The notes beneath the pieces were generated by a model. That model ran no database searches, was not told the DNA's origin, and saw only the letters and a program-made list of their open reading frames with translations. This document shows, piece after piece, positions 42,029 through 50,718 of a DNA stretch of 64,000 nt; the stretch's first letter is position 1; each line of letters starts with the position of its first letter. The translations under genes and the position numbers were made by a program. Source of the DNA: CAISIP01 sp038326025 (lineage in GTDB: Bacteria; Pseudomonadota; Gammaproteobacteria; Burkholderiales; Burkholderiaceae_C); NCBI GenBank assembly GCA_038326025.1, contig JBBQJP010000010.1:1-64000 (forward strand). Reading direction: 5' to 3'.

Positions 42029-43627
42029 TTACTTGCTGACCTTGAACATGTAGGTGGCATCAGACGTCGGGCCGATCTTGAAGTCTTTCACGTCGCTGCG
42101 GATTGCCGCAGTTTCGATCTGCTGACCGATCATGACGAACGGGCTGGATTTGCGGTGATCTGCCTGCAACTCCAGGTACATGGCCTTGCGCTTGTTCGCG
42201 TCGCGCTCAAGAACCGCTGCATCCGCCTTCTTGGTCATCTCGGGGATGTCCCATCCGTTGCGCCAGGCCAGCGGCTTGGACTTGGCGTCGTCCGCGTTGT
42301 TCGGATTGCGTGCGAAGGTGTCGGCATTGGTGTGCGGATCCCAGTAGTCGGCTCCCCAGGCGCCGATGTAGATGTCGTGCTGGCGTGCACGGTATTTGGT
42401 CAGCGTCTGCTTGCCGTCGCCGGGCAGGATTTCCATCTCGATGCCGGCCCGCTTGAGCGTTTGCTGAATCGCTTCCGTCATGCCCTGGATCGGCTGGCTG
42501 GTGCGCATGTCGATCGTGATCTTGAACCCGTTCGGGTGTCCGGCCTTGGCCAGCAGTGCCTTGGCTTTTTCGACGTCGAGCTTGTACGGCTTCTCGGTGC
42601 TGGCGCCGAGCAGGCCGACCGGCAGGAAATTCTGGTGCACGACGCCGATGTTCTTGATCATCGTGGCGCCGATGGCGTCATAGTCGACCAGCCACTTGAA
42701 CGCTTCGCGTACTTCGGGCTTGGACAGGATCGGGTGTTTCTGGTTCAGGCTGAAATACCAGACCGTGCCCTTTGGCGTATTGGTGGTTTTGATGTCCTTG
42801 TTGCTGGCCAGTGCGTCCAGGTCCTGTGGCGTCAGGTTGCGCGCGATGTCGGCGTCGCCTTTCTCCAGCATCAGGCGCTGGGTGGCGGCTTCCTTGACGT
42901 GGCGATAAATCACACGTGCCAGCTTGGCTTTTTCGCCGTAATAGTTGTCATTGCGTTCGAGTGCGACGACCTCGTTGGCGCGCCACTCACGAATCTTCAT
43001 CGGGCCGGAGCCGGCATAGTTGGTCTTGAGCCAGCCGTAACCCATGTCGCCACTGGCCTCCTTGGACATCAACAGTTTCTTGTCGACGATGGACGCGATG
43101 TTGGCGGTCAGGCAGTTGTAGACGAAGGTGGGCGCATAGGCCTGGTCGGTTTCCATCGTCAGCGTGAGCGGACCGGTCTGCTTGATCTTGTCCTTGACGT
43201 TGTCCTTGGTCAGGCCGAACTGGGTCAGGATGAAGGCCGGTGTCTTGTCCAGGATCACGGCGCGCTGAAGCGAATACACCACGTCCTCGGCGGTCAGCGC
43301 ATTGCCGGACGCGAATTTCACGCCGGGGCGCAGTTCGAAAGTGTAGGTCTTGCCATCGGCAGACACGCTCCACTTGGTTGCGACGTCGGCGACCAGTTTG
43401 GACGGGTCCATCACGTCGTAACGCAGCAGGCGGTCATAGGCGTTGCCCATCACTTCGCCTGCGGAGATCTCGAACGATTCGGCCGGGTCCATCGTGATGA
43501 TGTCGTCGATCGCCCAGGTGACGACCAGGGTGTCTTTTGGTGTGGCTGCCAGCACAGTGGTGACAGGCAATGCAAACGCGGCGGCAACAGCCAGCGCGGC
43601 CGCAGAACGGATGAACAAGGTTTTCAA
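42029..43627 (-). CDS. peptide ABC transporter substrate-binding protein (family 5), TTG start
   Basis: The protein has 532 residues. The start is taken as TTG at 43625-43627 because SD GAGGAGA lies five bases upstream and a clean signal peptide follows (LKTLFIRSAAALAVAAAFAL, cleavage near VLAATPKD). No ATG fits. The SBP_bac_5 signature is seen in ISAGEVMGNAYDRLLRYD and in GKTYTFELRPGVKFASG. It is the first gene of the importer operon. Peptide binding is inferred from family and the operon's dipeptidase. Confidence 0.92.
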   Translation of the reverse strand: MKTLFIRSAAALAVAAAFALPVTTVLAATPKDTLVVTWAIDDIITMDPAESFEISAGEVMGNAYDRLLRYDVMDPSKLVADVATKWSVSADGKTYTFELRPGVKFASGNALTAEDVVYSLQRAVILDKTPAFILTQFGLTKDNVKDKIKQTGPLTLTMETDQAYAPTFVYNCLTANIASIVDKKLLMSKEASGDMGYGWLKTNYAGSGPMKIREWRANEVVALERNDNYYGEKAKLARVIYRHVKEAATQRLMLEKGDADIARNLTPQDLDALASNKDIKTTNTPKGTVWYFSLNQKHPILSKPEVREAFKWLVDYDAIGATMIKNIGVVHQNFLPVGLLGASTEKPYKLDVEKAKALLAKAGHPNGFKITIDMRTSQPIQGMTEAIQQTLKRAGIEMEILPGDGKQTLTKYRARQHDIYIGAWGADYWDPHTNADTFARNPNNADDAKSKPLAWRNGWDIPEMTKKADAAVLERDANKRKAMYLELQADHRKSSPFVMIGQQIETAAIRSDVKDFKIGPTSDATYMFKVSK

Positions 43628-43865
43628 TTGACTCTCCTCAAACAGGACGTGAACAAGAAACAAGGTGTGGGAATAGTACCCCAATGGCGATGCAAAAAAG
43701 ATAGCACCATGGTGGCGCGATGTGCACCAACAAGAGGTGGCAATGCACCGCACAGGAGCACGGATTCTGCGCTTTCGGCAGTGCATTGGCATCCGGGTTT
43801 ACCAGTGGGTAAAACTTCGAAAGCCCCCGAGCCAGCGGCGCTGTGCCTGGCGCAAAATCGGCCCC

Positions 43866-45740
43866 ATGTTGATCATCAAATCACCGCTGCAGTCGCAACT
43901 GGTCGGCTGGCAAGTCCAGGCTGGCGAAGTCGTGCGCGCTGGCGATGTACTGGTGATCCTGGAGGCGATGAAGATGGAGCATGAACTGCGTGCGCCCGTG
44001 GCCGGCCGGGTGCAAGCGCTGCTGGCGCAAACGGGGGAATTGCTGGAGTTGGACCAGGCCTTGCTGCACATCGACCCGGAAGTTGCCCTGGCCGTTTCGA
44101 CAACAGCAGCGCTGTTGGCGGCAGCGTGCGAGGCGGCTGCGGAGCCTGCCAGAGCGGCGGCCGACGCAGTTGCGGCAACAAGTCCGGTGCGACCCGATTT
44201 GCAGCGGGTGCTGGAGCGCCATGCCTTGATACAGGATGCCAGCCGCCCGGCGGCCATGGACAAACGCCATGGCCAGGGTTTGCGCAGTGCACGCGAAAAC
44301 ATCGCCGACCTGTGCGACCCGGGCAGCTTCCGCGAATACGGCGCGCTGGCCGTCGCCGCCCAAGCCACGCGGCGCGATGCGGACGACCTGATGCGCAACA
44401 CGCCGGCCGACGGCATGGTCACCGGCATCGGCCAGGTCAATGGCTCGGTATTCGGTGCCGAGCGCGCCAGCGCCGTGGTGATGGCCTATGACGCCACCGT
44501 GCTGGCCGGCACCCAGGGCATGCGCAACCATCAGAAGACCGACCGCATGCTTGGCATCGCCTTGCAGAACCGTTTGCCGGTGGTGTTGTTCGCCGAAGGT
44601 GGTGGTGGCCGCCCGGGTGACGTCGACATGCCGATCGTGGCCGGCCTGCATGTGGCGACTTTCGCCCGTTTTGCGCGCCTCAATGGCCGTGTGCCGGTGG
44701 TTGGCATCGTGGCCGGGCGTTGTTTCGCCGGCAATGCTGCGCTGCTCGGGTGCTGCGATGTGGTCATCGCCACGCTGGGCAGCAACATCGGCATGGGCGG
44801 GCCGGCCATGGTCGAAGGCGGTGGTCTCGGCGTGTTCCGCCCCGAGCAGATCGGGCCGTCTTCGGTGCAACATTCCAATGGCGTGATCGACGTGCTGGTT
44901 GAAAACGAGGCCGTGGCAGTGGCGCGGGCGCGCCAGTATCTGGCCTTCTTCCAGGGGACGCTGGCCAATTGGGTAGCGCCAGACGCGTTGGCGCTGCGCG
45001 ACGTGGTGCCGCAGAACCGGCTGCGTGTTTACGACAGTCTCGCGGCCATGGCCGGACTGGCCGATGACGACAGTCTGCTGGCGCTGCGGTCCGGCTTCGG
45101 TGTCGGTATCCATACCGCGCTGGGCCGTATCGAAGGCCGGGCGGTCGGATTTCTTGCCAGCAACCCGCAACATCTGGGGGGTGCGATCGATGCCGATGCC
45201 GCCGACAAGGCCGCGCGTTTCATGCAGTTGTGCAACGCCCATGGCCTGCCCATCGTCACGCTGGTCGATACACCGGGTTTCATGGTCGGCCCGCAGGTCG
45301 AGGAACAGGCCCAGGTACGGCATGTGAGTCGCATGTTCATCGCCGCGGCGCATCTGCGGGTGCCGTTACTATGCGTCGTGTTGCGCAAGGCTTACGGCCT
45401 GGGCGCGATGGCGATGACTGGCGGTGGCTTTCATGTGCCGATGGCTATCGCGGCATGGCCCAGCGCCGAGTTCGGCGCCATGGGCCTGGAGGGTGCCGTG
45501 CGACTGGGTTACCGCAAGGAACTCGAAGCCGCGCCCGAGGGTGCAGCGCGCGACGCATTGTTCCAGCGGCTGGTCGATGAACAGTACGACAAGGGCAGTG
45601 CGATCAACATGGCGACCACACTGGAGATCGACGCGGTGATCGATCCGGCGCAGACGCGGCAATGGATCGTTCAGGCGCTGGATGCGGCCGGAGACGGGCC
45701 TGGACCCGACGGTGCTGTCCTGGCCATCGACAGCTGGTAG
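43866..45740 (+). CDS. biotin carboxyl carrier-carboxyltransferase fusion (acyl-CoA carboxylase type)
   Basis: The protein has 624 residues from the ATG at 43866. Residues ~3-72 are a biotinyl domain with the biotinylated Lys K36 in LEAMKMEHE. After an Ala-rich linker (~73-115), a full carboxyltransferase with both crotonase-like halves follows (GMVTGIGQVNG, GRCFAGNAALLGCCDV, GMGGPAMVEGGG; then DTPGFMVGPQVEEQAQVRH and KAYGLGAMAMTGGG). Such enzymes move CO2 from carboxybiotin to an acyl-CoA. The biotin carboxylase subunit needed to charge the biotin is not in the window. Having the carrier at the N-terminus of the transferase is an uncommon order. Substrate CoA ester unknown. Confidence 0.88.
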   Translation: MLIIKSPLQSQLVGWQVQAGEVVRAGDVLVILEAMKMEHELRAPVAGRVQALLAQTGELLELDQALLHIDPEVALAVSTTAALLAAACEAAAEPARAAADAVAATSPVRPDLQRVLERHALIQDASRPAAMDKRHGQGLRSARENIADLCDPGSFREYGALAVAAQATRRDADDLMRNTPADGMVTGIGQVNGSVFGAERASAVVMAYDATVLAGTQGMRNHQKTDRMLGIALQNRLPVVLFAEGGGGRPGDVDMPIVAGLHVATFARFARLNGRVPVVGIVAGRCFAGNAALLGCCDVVIATLGSNIGMGGPAMVEGGGLGVFRPEQIGPSSVQHSNGVIDVLVENEAVAVARARQYLAFFQGTLANWVAPDALALRDVVPQNRLRVYDSLAAMAGLADDDSLLALRSGFGVGIHTALGRIEGRAVGFLASNPQHLGGAIDADAADKAARFMQLCNAHGLPIVTLVDTPGFMVGPQVEEQAQVRHVSRMFIAAAHLRVPLLCVVLRKAYGLGAMAMTGGGFHVPMAIAAWPSAEFGAMGLEGAVRLGYRKELEAAPEGAARDALFQRLVDEQYDKGSAINMATTLEIDAVIDPAQTRQWIVQALDAAGDGPGPDGAVLAIDSW

Positions 45741-45805
45741 CCGCATTGGTCAGGCAGGATCCGGGGCGGCGTGCCAAAATGATTCTTTGACCAAAGGAGA
45801 CAACC

Positions 45806-46975
45806 ATGCCCGGCTTGTTGCCCAACGTAGATCCCGAGGGTCTGCTCGAATTTTCCGTCGTCTATACCGACCGCGCACTCAACCACATGTCCGGCAGTTT
45901 CCAGGGTGTCATGCGCGACATCTCCGGTGTGCTCAAGGAGGTCTACAAGGCCCATGCCACCGTGATCGTTCCCGGCAGCGGCACCTTCGGCATGGAAGCG
46001 GTTGCGCGCCAGTTCGCCACCGGCCAGAAGGTGCTGGTGATCCGCAACGGCTGGTTCAGCTACCGCTGGACCCAGATCTTCGACATGGGCGCCATTCCGT
46101 CCGAATCCGTGGTGCTCAAGGCACGTCGCGTCGGCGTTGGCAAGCAGGCGCCGTTCGCACCGGCGCCGATCGACGAGGTGGTGGCCAGCATCCGTGAACA
46201 CCGGCCCGCCGTGGTGTTTGCGCCGCATGTGGAAACCGCCTCGGGCATGATCCTGCCCAACGACTATCTGCGCGCCGTGGCCGACGCGGTGCATGAGGTG
46301 GGCGGGATGTTCGTGCTCGACTGCATCGCCTCGGGCACGATCTGGGTCGACATGCAAGCGTGTGGCGTCGATGTACTCGTCAGCGCACCGCAAAAAGGCT
46401 GGAGCAGCTCGCCGTGTTGCGCCATGGTGATGCTCAGCGAGCTTGCCCTCGCCCGAATCGAGGGAACCACCAGCACCAGTTTTTCCTGCGACCTGCGCAA
46501 ATGGCTGCAGATCATGCAGACCTATGAAGGCGGTGCACATGCCTACCATGCCACCTTGCCCACCGACGCGCTGACGCGCCTGCGCGATGTCATGTTCGAG
46601 ACCCGCGACTATGGGTTTGCCAAGGTCCATGCCGAGCAGCAGGCGCTGGGTGACGCGGTGCGTGCGCTGATGCTGCGCCATGGCTTTGCCAGCGTAGCCG
46701 CCAAAGGTTTCCAGGCACCGGGCGTGGTGGTCAGCTATACCGACGACCCCGGCATCCAGTCGGGCAAGAAGTTCCTAGGACTGGGTCTGCAGACGGCCGC
46801 TGGCGTGCCCTTGCAATGCGACGAGGGAGCCGATTACCAGAGTTTCCGCATCGGCCTGTTCGGCCTGGAGAAACTGCATAACCGCGAGCGCACGGTGGCG
46901 CATCTGGCGGCGGCACTTGCGCAGCTGGCGCCGATTGTTGCGGCGGACCAGCCGCAGACCGCCCTGCAGAACTGA
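45806..46975 (+). CDS. class V aminotransferase (alanine-glyoxylate aminotransferase family)
   Basis: The protein has 389 residues, typical for PLP fold-type I class V enzymes. The PLP lysine is K197 in SAPQKGWSSSP, with the cofactor Asp in FVLDCIASGTIW and the phosphate-binding region VPGSGTFGMEAVAR near residue 56. An SD (AAAGGAG) lies shortly before the ATG. Members transaminate glyoxylate or related oxo-acids, or act as serine-pyruvate aminotransferases. It follows the carboxyltransferase fusion by 65 bases on the same strand, but a shared pathway is not evident. Confidence 0.9.
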   Translation: MPGLLPNVDPEGLLEFSVVYTDRALNHMSGSFQGVMRDISGVLKEVYKAHATVIVPGSGTFGMEAVARQFATGQKVLVIRNGWFSYRWTQIFDMGAIPSESVVLKARRVGVGKQAPFAPAPIDEVVASIREHRPAVVFAPHVETASGMILPNDYLRAVADAVHEVGGMFVLDCIASGTIWVDMQACGVDVLVSAPQKGWSSSPCCAMVMLSELALARIEGTTSTSFSCDLRKWLQIMQTYEGGAHAYHATLPTDALTRLRDVMFETRDYGFAKVHAEQQALGDAVRALMLRHGFASVAAKGFQAPGVVVSYTDDPGIQSGKKFLGLGLQTAAGVPLQCDEGADYQSFRIGLFGLEKLHNRERTVAHLAAALAQLAPIVAADQPQTALQN

Positions 46976-47039
46976 AGACGGGTTGACTGCACTGGCCGGG
47001 CGCGCGCTTGCCCTGGCCAGCGCAGCGCCCACGTCGCAC

Positions 47040-47690
47040 GTGCAGACCATCGAATCGATCCCCTTATTTCCGCTGGGTACGGTGCTGCACCCCGGCGGCG
47101 TTTTGCCGCTTCGCATTTTCGAGGTGCGCTACCTCGACATGATCGGCCGCTGTCACAAGGCTGGCGTTCCGTTCGGCGTGGTTGCGCTGACCCAGGGCTC
47201 GGAGGTGCAGCGCGCGCCGTCGGCCGATCCCGCCGGCGCTGCGATGGTGTCCGAGGCTTTCCATGACATTGGCACGTTGGCAACCATCACCGATTTGACG
47301 CGGCCGCAGTCTGGCCTGATCGAGATCCGATGCCTCGGAACGCAGCGTTTCACGCTCACGCGGCGCGAGAAGCTGCGCCACGGTTTATGGGTAGGCGATG
47401 TGCAGCTAAACCCGGATGATTTGCCGACACCGGTGCCGGACGACTTGCTGCCGATCGCCCGCGCACTGGAGCGTCTGATCGAGCGCTTGCAGTTGCAGGG
47501 CGATCCCGCGCTGCGTTTGACGTTGCAGCCGCCTTTGCGGCTCGGCGACTGCGGCTGGGTTGCCAACCGCTGGTGCGAATTAATGGGTTTACCACTGCCT
47601 ATGCAGCAGACCCTGATGGCGCTGGACAACCCGATGGTGCGTCTGGAACTGGTGGGCGACCTGTTGCAGCGCCAGGGCATAAGCTTGTAA
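47040..47690 (+). CDS. LON peptidase substrate-binding-domain protein
   Basis: The protein has about 216 residues from a GTG at 47040; the true start could lie slightly upstream (TTG at 46983). It begins with SIPLFPLGTVLHPGGVLPLRIFE, the hallmark of the Lon N-terminal (LAN/PUA-like) domain, followed by YLDMIGRC, FGVVAL and EIRCLGTQRF. It has neither the AAA ATPase nor the Ser-Lys protease domain, so it is a stand-alone recognition domain of unknown partner. Single-domain proteins of this type are common in proteobacteria. It lies upstream of the ccm genes and is probably independent of them. Confidence 0.85.
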   Translation: MQTIESIPLFPLGTVLHPGGVLPLRIFEVRYLDMIGRCHKAGVPFGVVALTQGSEVQRAPSADPAGAAMVSEAFHDIGTLATITDLTRPQSGLIEIRCLGTQRFTLTRREKLRHGLWVGDVQLNPDDLPTPVPDDLLPIARALERLIERLQLQGDPALRLTLQPPLRLGDCGWVANRWCELMGLPLPMQQTLMALDNPMVRLELVGDLLQRQGISL

Positions 47691-47768
47691 GCGGCGGCGC
47701 CCCGATAATCCGGGCTTGTCGACGTGTGGGGTGGCGGGCCAGGGTGGCTTCGCGCTGCACACGCCGAC

Positions 47769-48455
47769 ATGGCGCCCTTCAACACCTGTCCGCCCGCCTC
47801 GTCTTTTTTTGTGAAACCCAACTCGGCCGCCCTGCTGGAACTCCGCGACGTGACCTGCGAGCGGGGTGGACGCGCCTTGTTCCGCCATCTGCATTTGCAG
47901 CTCGGCCCGGGGCAGTTGCTGCGGGTACGCGGTGTCAACGGCGCCGGCAAGACCAGTCTGCTGCGCCTTGTGTGTGGCCTGTTGCCGGCTGCCGAGGGCC
48001 AGGTGTTGTGGCGCGGCGAACGTATTGCCGACCTGGGCGGGCAATGGGGCCGGGAACTGGTTTACCTGGGCCATGCGGCGGCGCTCAAGGATGATTTGAC
48101 GGCGCCAGAGAACCTGCAGACCGCGTGTCTGCTGGGTGGACTGGTGGTGACCCCGGCGCAGGCCCGCGCGGCGTTGACTGAATCCGGCCTGCCGGGCCGC
48201 TGGCGGGTTCCGGCGCGCCAATTGTCGCAGGGGCAGCGCCGGCGTGTCGCGCTGGCGCGCCTGTTGTTGTGCCGCGATGTGCCGCTGTGGGTGCTCGACG
48301 AGCCCTTCAACGCACTCGATACCGCCGCCACCGACTGGTTGTGTAGGCTCATAACGTCCCATCTGGACACCGGCGGCGTGGTCGTGCTGACCAGTCACCA
48401 GGACGTGGCGCTCGACACGATGGCCGACCGGCTGGTGCCCCTGGAACTGGGATGA
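47769..48455 (+). CDS. ccmA: heme exporter ATP-binding protein CcmA
   Basis: The protein has 228 residues from the ATG at 47769. It is a small ABC ATPase with Walker A GVNGAGKTSLL, signature LSQGQRRRVALARLL and Walker B LWVLDEPFNALD. CcmA with CcmB, CcmC and CcmD forms the complex that releases heme-loaded CcmE during cytochrome c maturation. It heads the operon ccmABCDEFGHI; ccmB starts five bases after the stop. The N-terminal ~18 residues are not conserved-looking, so a later start is possible. Confidence 0.93.
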   Translation: MAPFNTCPPASSFFVKPNSAALLELRDVTCERGGRALFRHLHLQLGPGQLLRVRGVNGAGKTSLLRLVCGLLPAAEGQVLWRGERIADLGGQWGRELVYLGHAAALKDDLTAPENLQTACLLGGLVVTPAQARAALTESGLPGRWRVPARQLSQGQRRRVALARLLLCRDVPLWVLDEPFNALDTAATDWLCRLITSHLDTGGVVVLTSHQDVALDTMADRLVPLELG

Positions 48456-48459
48456 CGCA

Positions 48460-49173
48460 GTGAACGCGATTTCTGACAACGTTGCCGCTGTACGCCCGGC
48501 CAGCCTGGTGCAGGTGATGCGTGCATTGTTGGTGCGCGACCTGCGCCTGGCGCTGCGCCGACGCGCAGACCCGTTGAGTGTGCTGGTGTTCTTCGTGCTC
48601 GTGGCCAGCCTGTTTCCGCTGGGCGTCGGACCCGAACCCGATTTGTTGCGCTCCATGGGGCCTGGCGTGGTGTTCGTGGCGGCCTTGCTGGCGGCCATGT
48701 TGTCGCTGGGGCGGCTTTTCGCCGACGATTACCAGGACGGTACGCTGGAGCAGCTGTTGCTGTCGGCCTGTCCGCTGCCTTTGCTCGTGCTGGCCAAGAT
48801 TCTGGCGCACTGGATCAGTTCGGGTCTGTTGCTGGCGCTGATCTCGCCACTGCTGGCGCTGCAATTTGACCTCGGCTGGCCGGCGACCGGTGTGCTGGTG
48901 CTGGCCTTGCTGACCGCTACCCCGCTGCTGAGTCTGATTGGCGCCGTTGGCGCGGCTTTGACGGTCGGCGTACGTGGCGCCGCGGTGCTGATGCCGCTGC
49001 TGGTGTTGCCCTTGTGTGTCCCGGTGCTGATATTCGGCACGGCCGCGGTGCAGGCGAGCCGCGCCGGCATGGCGGTGGACGGGCATTTCTCGCTGTTGCT
49101 GGCGTTTCTGGTGCTGGCCCTGGTCGGCGCGCCGTGGGCCACCGCCACCGCCTTGCGGATTGCGCTGGAATGA
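48460..49173 (+). CDS. ccmB: heme exporter membrane protein CcmB
   Basis: This is a 237-residue protein with six membrane helices, starting with GTG. The CcmB mark is the segment FADDYQDGTLEQLLLSACPL near residue 87-106, followed by LAKILAHWISSGL and the LLTATPLLSLIGAVGAALTVG region. It forms the membrane part of the CcmAB ABC complex. Length is a little above the ~220 of E. coli CcmB because of an N-terminal tail. ccmC follows after 81 bases that include an AT-rich stretch (CCTATATT) just before its start. Confidence 0.93.
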   Translation: MNAISDNVAAVRPASLVQVMRALLVRDLRLALRRRADPLSVLVFFVLVASLFPLGVGPEPDLLRSMGPGVVFVAALLAAMLSLGRLFADDYQDGTLEQLLLSACPLPLLVLAKILAHWISSGLLLALISPLLALQFDLGWPATGVLVLALLTATPLLSLIGAVGAALTVGVRGAAVLMPLLVLPLCVPVLIFGTAAVQASRAGMAVDGHFSLLLAFLVLALVGAPWATATALRIALE

Positions 49174-49254
49174 CGTGCGCGGCACAACGGATTACCCCGA
49201 TCGACGCTGCAGCCTTGGCAACTAGGGTAAATTCAGAGGCTACCTATATTCGTC

Positions 49255-49998
49255 ATGGCTGATACTCGGATCAACTGGTTCAAATACGCGGCGCCGCAGA
49301 ATTTCTATGTTCTGGCCGGACGCCTGGTGCCGTGGTTGTCGATCACCGCGGTAGTGCTGTGCGCGGTTGGACTCTACCTGGGCTTGTTGGTGGCGCCGAC
49401 AGACGCCCAGCAGGGTGAGTCGTATCGCATCATCTTCATCCACGTACCGGCGGCCTGGATGTCGATGGTGGTCTATCTGGCCATGGCGTTCTGGGCGGCG
49501 ATCGGGTTGATCTTCAATTCGCGTCTGTCGTCGATGCTGGCCACGGCGCTGGCGCCCACTGGCGCGTGGATGACCTTCATTGCCTTGTGGACCGGCGCCC
49601 TGTGGGGCAAGCCGACCTGGGGCACCTGGTGGGTCTGGGATGCCCGGCTCACGTCCGAACTGGTGTTGTTGTTTCTCTACATCGGTTACATGTCGCTTCA
49701 TGCGGCGATCGAGGACCCGCGGCGCGCCGACCGGTCCGCCGCCCTGCTGGCGATCGTGGGCGTGGTCAACGTTCCGATCATCTATTTCTCGGTGCAATGG
49801 TGGAATACCCTGCACCAGGGTGCCTCGGTCAGCTTGACCAAGGCCCCGAGCATGGCGCCGCCGATGCTGATCGGCATGCTGGTCATGAGTCTGGCGTTCT
49901 GGGCCTATTGCATTGCCGTGTCGCTGGTGCGCGTGCGCACCGTCATCCTCGAGCGTGAGCGCCATACGTTGTGGGCGCGCAAGGCGGTGGCAGCATGA
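49255..49998 (+). CDS. ccmC: heme-handling protein CcmC
   Basis: This is a 247-residue, six-helix member of the HemeO-binding WWD family. The tryptophan-rich motif is WGTWWVWDARLTSELVL, and flanking histidines are in IIFIHVPAAWMS and WWNTLHQGASVSL, which serve as axial heme ligands. CcmC loads heme onto the CcmE histidine. All diagnostic residues are present. The ccmD start is about 50 bases downstream. Confidence 0.96.
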   Translation: MADTRINWFKYAAPQNFYVLAGRLVPWLSITAVVLCAVGLYLGLLVAPTDAQQGESYRIIFIHVPAAWMSMVVYLAMAFWAAIGLIFNSRLSSMLATALAPTGAWMTFIALWTGALWGKPTWGTWWVWDARLTSELVLLFLYIGYMSLHAAIEDPRRADRSAALLAIVGVVNVPIIYFSVQWWNTLHQGASVSLTKAPSMAPPMLIGMLVMSLAFWAYCIAVSLVRVRTVILERERHTLWARKAVAA

Positions 49999-50050
49999 CG
50001 TGTCTCGTTTGCGGCGTACGCCCGGCGCGCCATCCCTTGAGAGGTAGTGC

Positions 50051-50236
50051 ATGAATTGGTCGAGCTGGTCCGAATTTGTTGCCATGGGCGGTTACGGCCT
50101 CTATGTATGGGGCTCGTTCGCGATGTGTGCTGCGGTGCTGGCGCTCGAAATCGGCCTGTTGGCCATGCGCCGGCACGCGTTGCGCGGCGATATCGACGAC
50201 GGGTTGGACAACCCTGACGCAGGAGTACAGATATGA
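50051..50236 (+). CDS. ccmD: heme exporter protein CcmD
   Basis: This is a 61-residue single-helix membrane protein. MGGYGLYVWGSFAMCAAVLA contains the expected Tyr and Trp residues, followed by the basic patch RRHALRG. CcmD helps release holo-CcmE from CcmC. The stop overlaps the start of ccmE by four bases, which supports the call despite the low sequence conservation of CcmD. Confidence 0.92.
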   Translation: MNWSSWSEFVAMGGYGLYVWGSFAMCAAVLALEIGLLAMRRHALRGDIDDGLDNPDAGVQI

Positions 50237-50718
50237 AACCGCGTACCAAACGGGCGCTGGCCGTGGTGTTGGCATTGGCGGCCTTGGGTCTTGCCAGTGC
50301 GCTGGTGCTGCGCGCTTTCCAGAGCAACCTGGTTTTTTTCTTCAGTCCCAGTCAGGTGGTGGCCGATGAGGCACCACGTGAGCGGAGCTTCCGGATTGGC
50401 GGGCTGGTCGAAGAGGGCAGCATCCAGCGCGACGGCCAGAGCCTGACCGTGTTATTTGCCGTGACCGATCTGGCACACAAGATTCCGGTCAGCTACACCG
50501 GTCTGCTGCCGGACCTCTTCAAGGAGGGCAAGGGCGTGGTCGCCGAAGGCAAGCTGGGTGCTGACGGCGTATTCAAAGCCAGCCAGGTGCTGGCCAAGCA
50601 CGACGAGAATTACATGCCACCGGAGGCGGCCGAGGCCTTGAAGAATGCTGCCGCGCACAAGGAGCAGGCCACGTCCACCTTGGCGAACCCGCCATCCACT
50701 GCTGGAGTCAAACCGTGA
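50233..50718 (+). CDS. ccmE: periplasmic heme chaperone CcmE
   Basis: The protein has 161 residues. A signal anchor (RALAVVLALAALGLASALVL) precedes an OB-fold (FRIGGLVEEGSIQRDG; VPVSYTG-like VSYTGLLPDLF; GVVAEGKL). The covalent heme ligand is H123 in LAKHDENYMPPE, the histidine (not the cysteine) form. The C-terminal tail is flexible and Ala-rich. Translation overlaps with both ccmD and ccmF by four bases. Confidence 0.97.
   Translation: MKPRTKRALAVVLALAALGLASALVLRAFQSNLVFFFSPSQVVADEAPRERSFRIGGLVEEGSIQRDGQSLTVLFAVTDLAHKIPVSYTGLLPDLFKEGKGVVAEGKLGADGVFKASQVLAKHDENYMPPEAAEALKNAAAHKEQATSTLANPPSTAGVKP

Noticed and set aside
43705..43714. CACCATGGTG palindrome upstream of the peptide receptor gene as an operator
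   Set aside because: A single 10-base palindrome in high-GC sequence with no nearby regulator or second site is too weak.
41990..43984. 664-codon plus-strand frame opposite the peptide receptor gene
   Set aside because: It spans the receptor gene and the intergenic region without family motifs. The minus-strand receptor is well supported.
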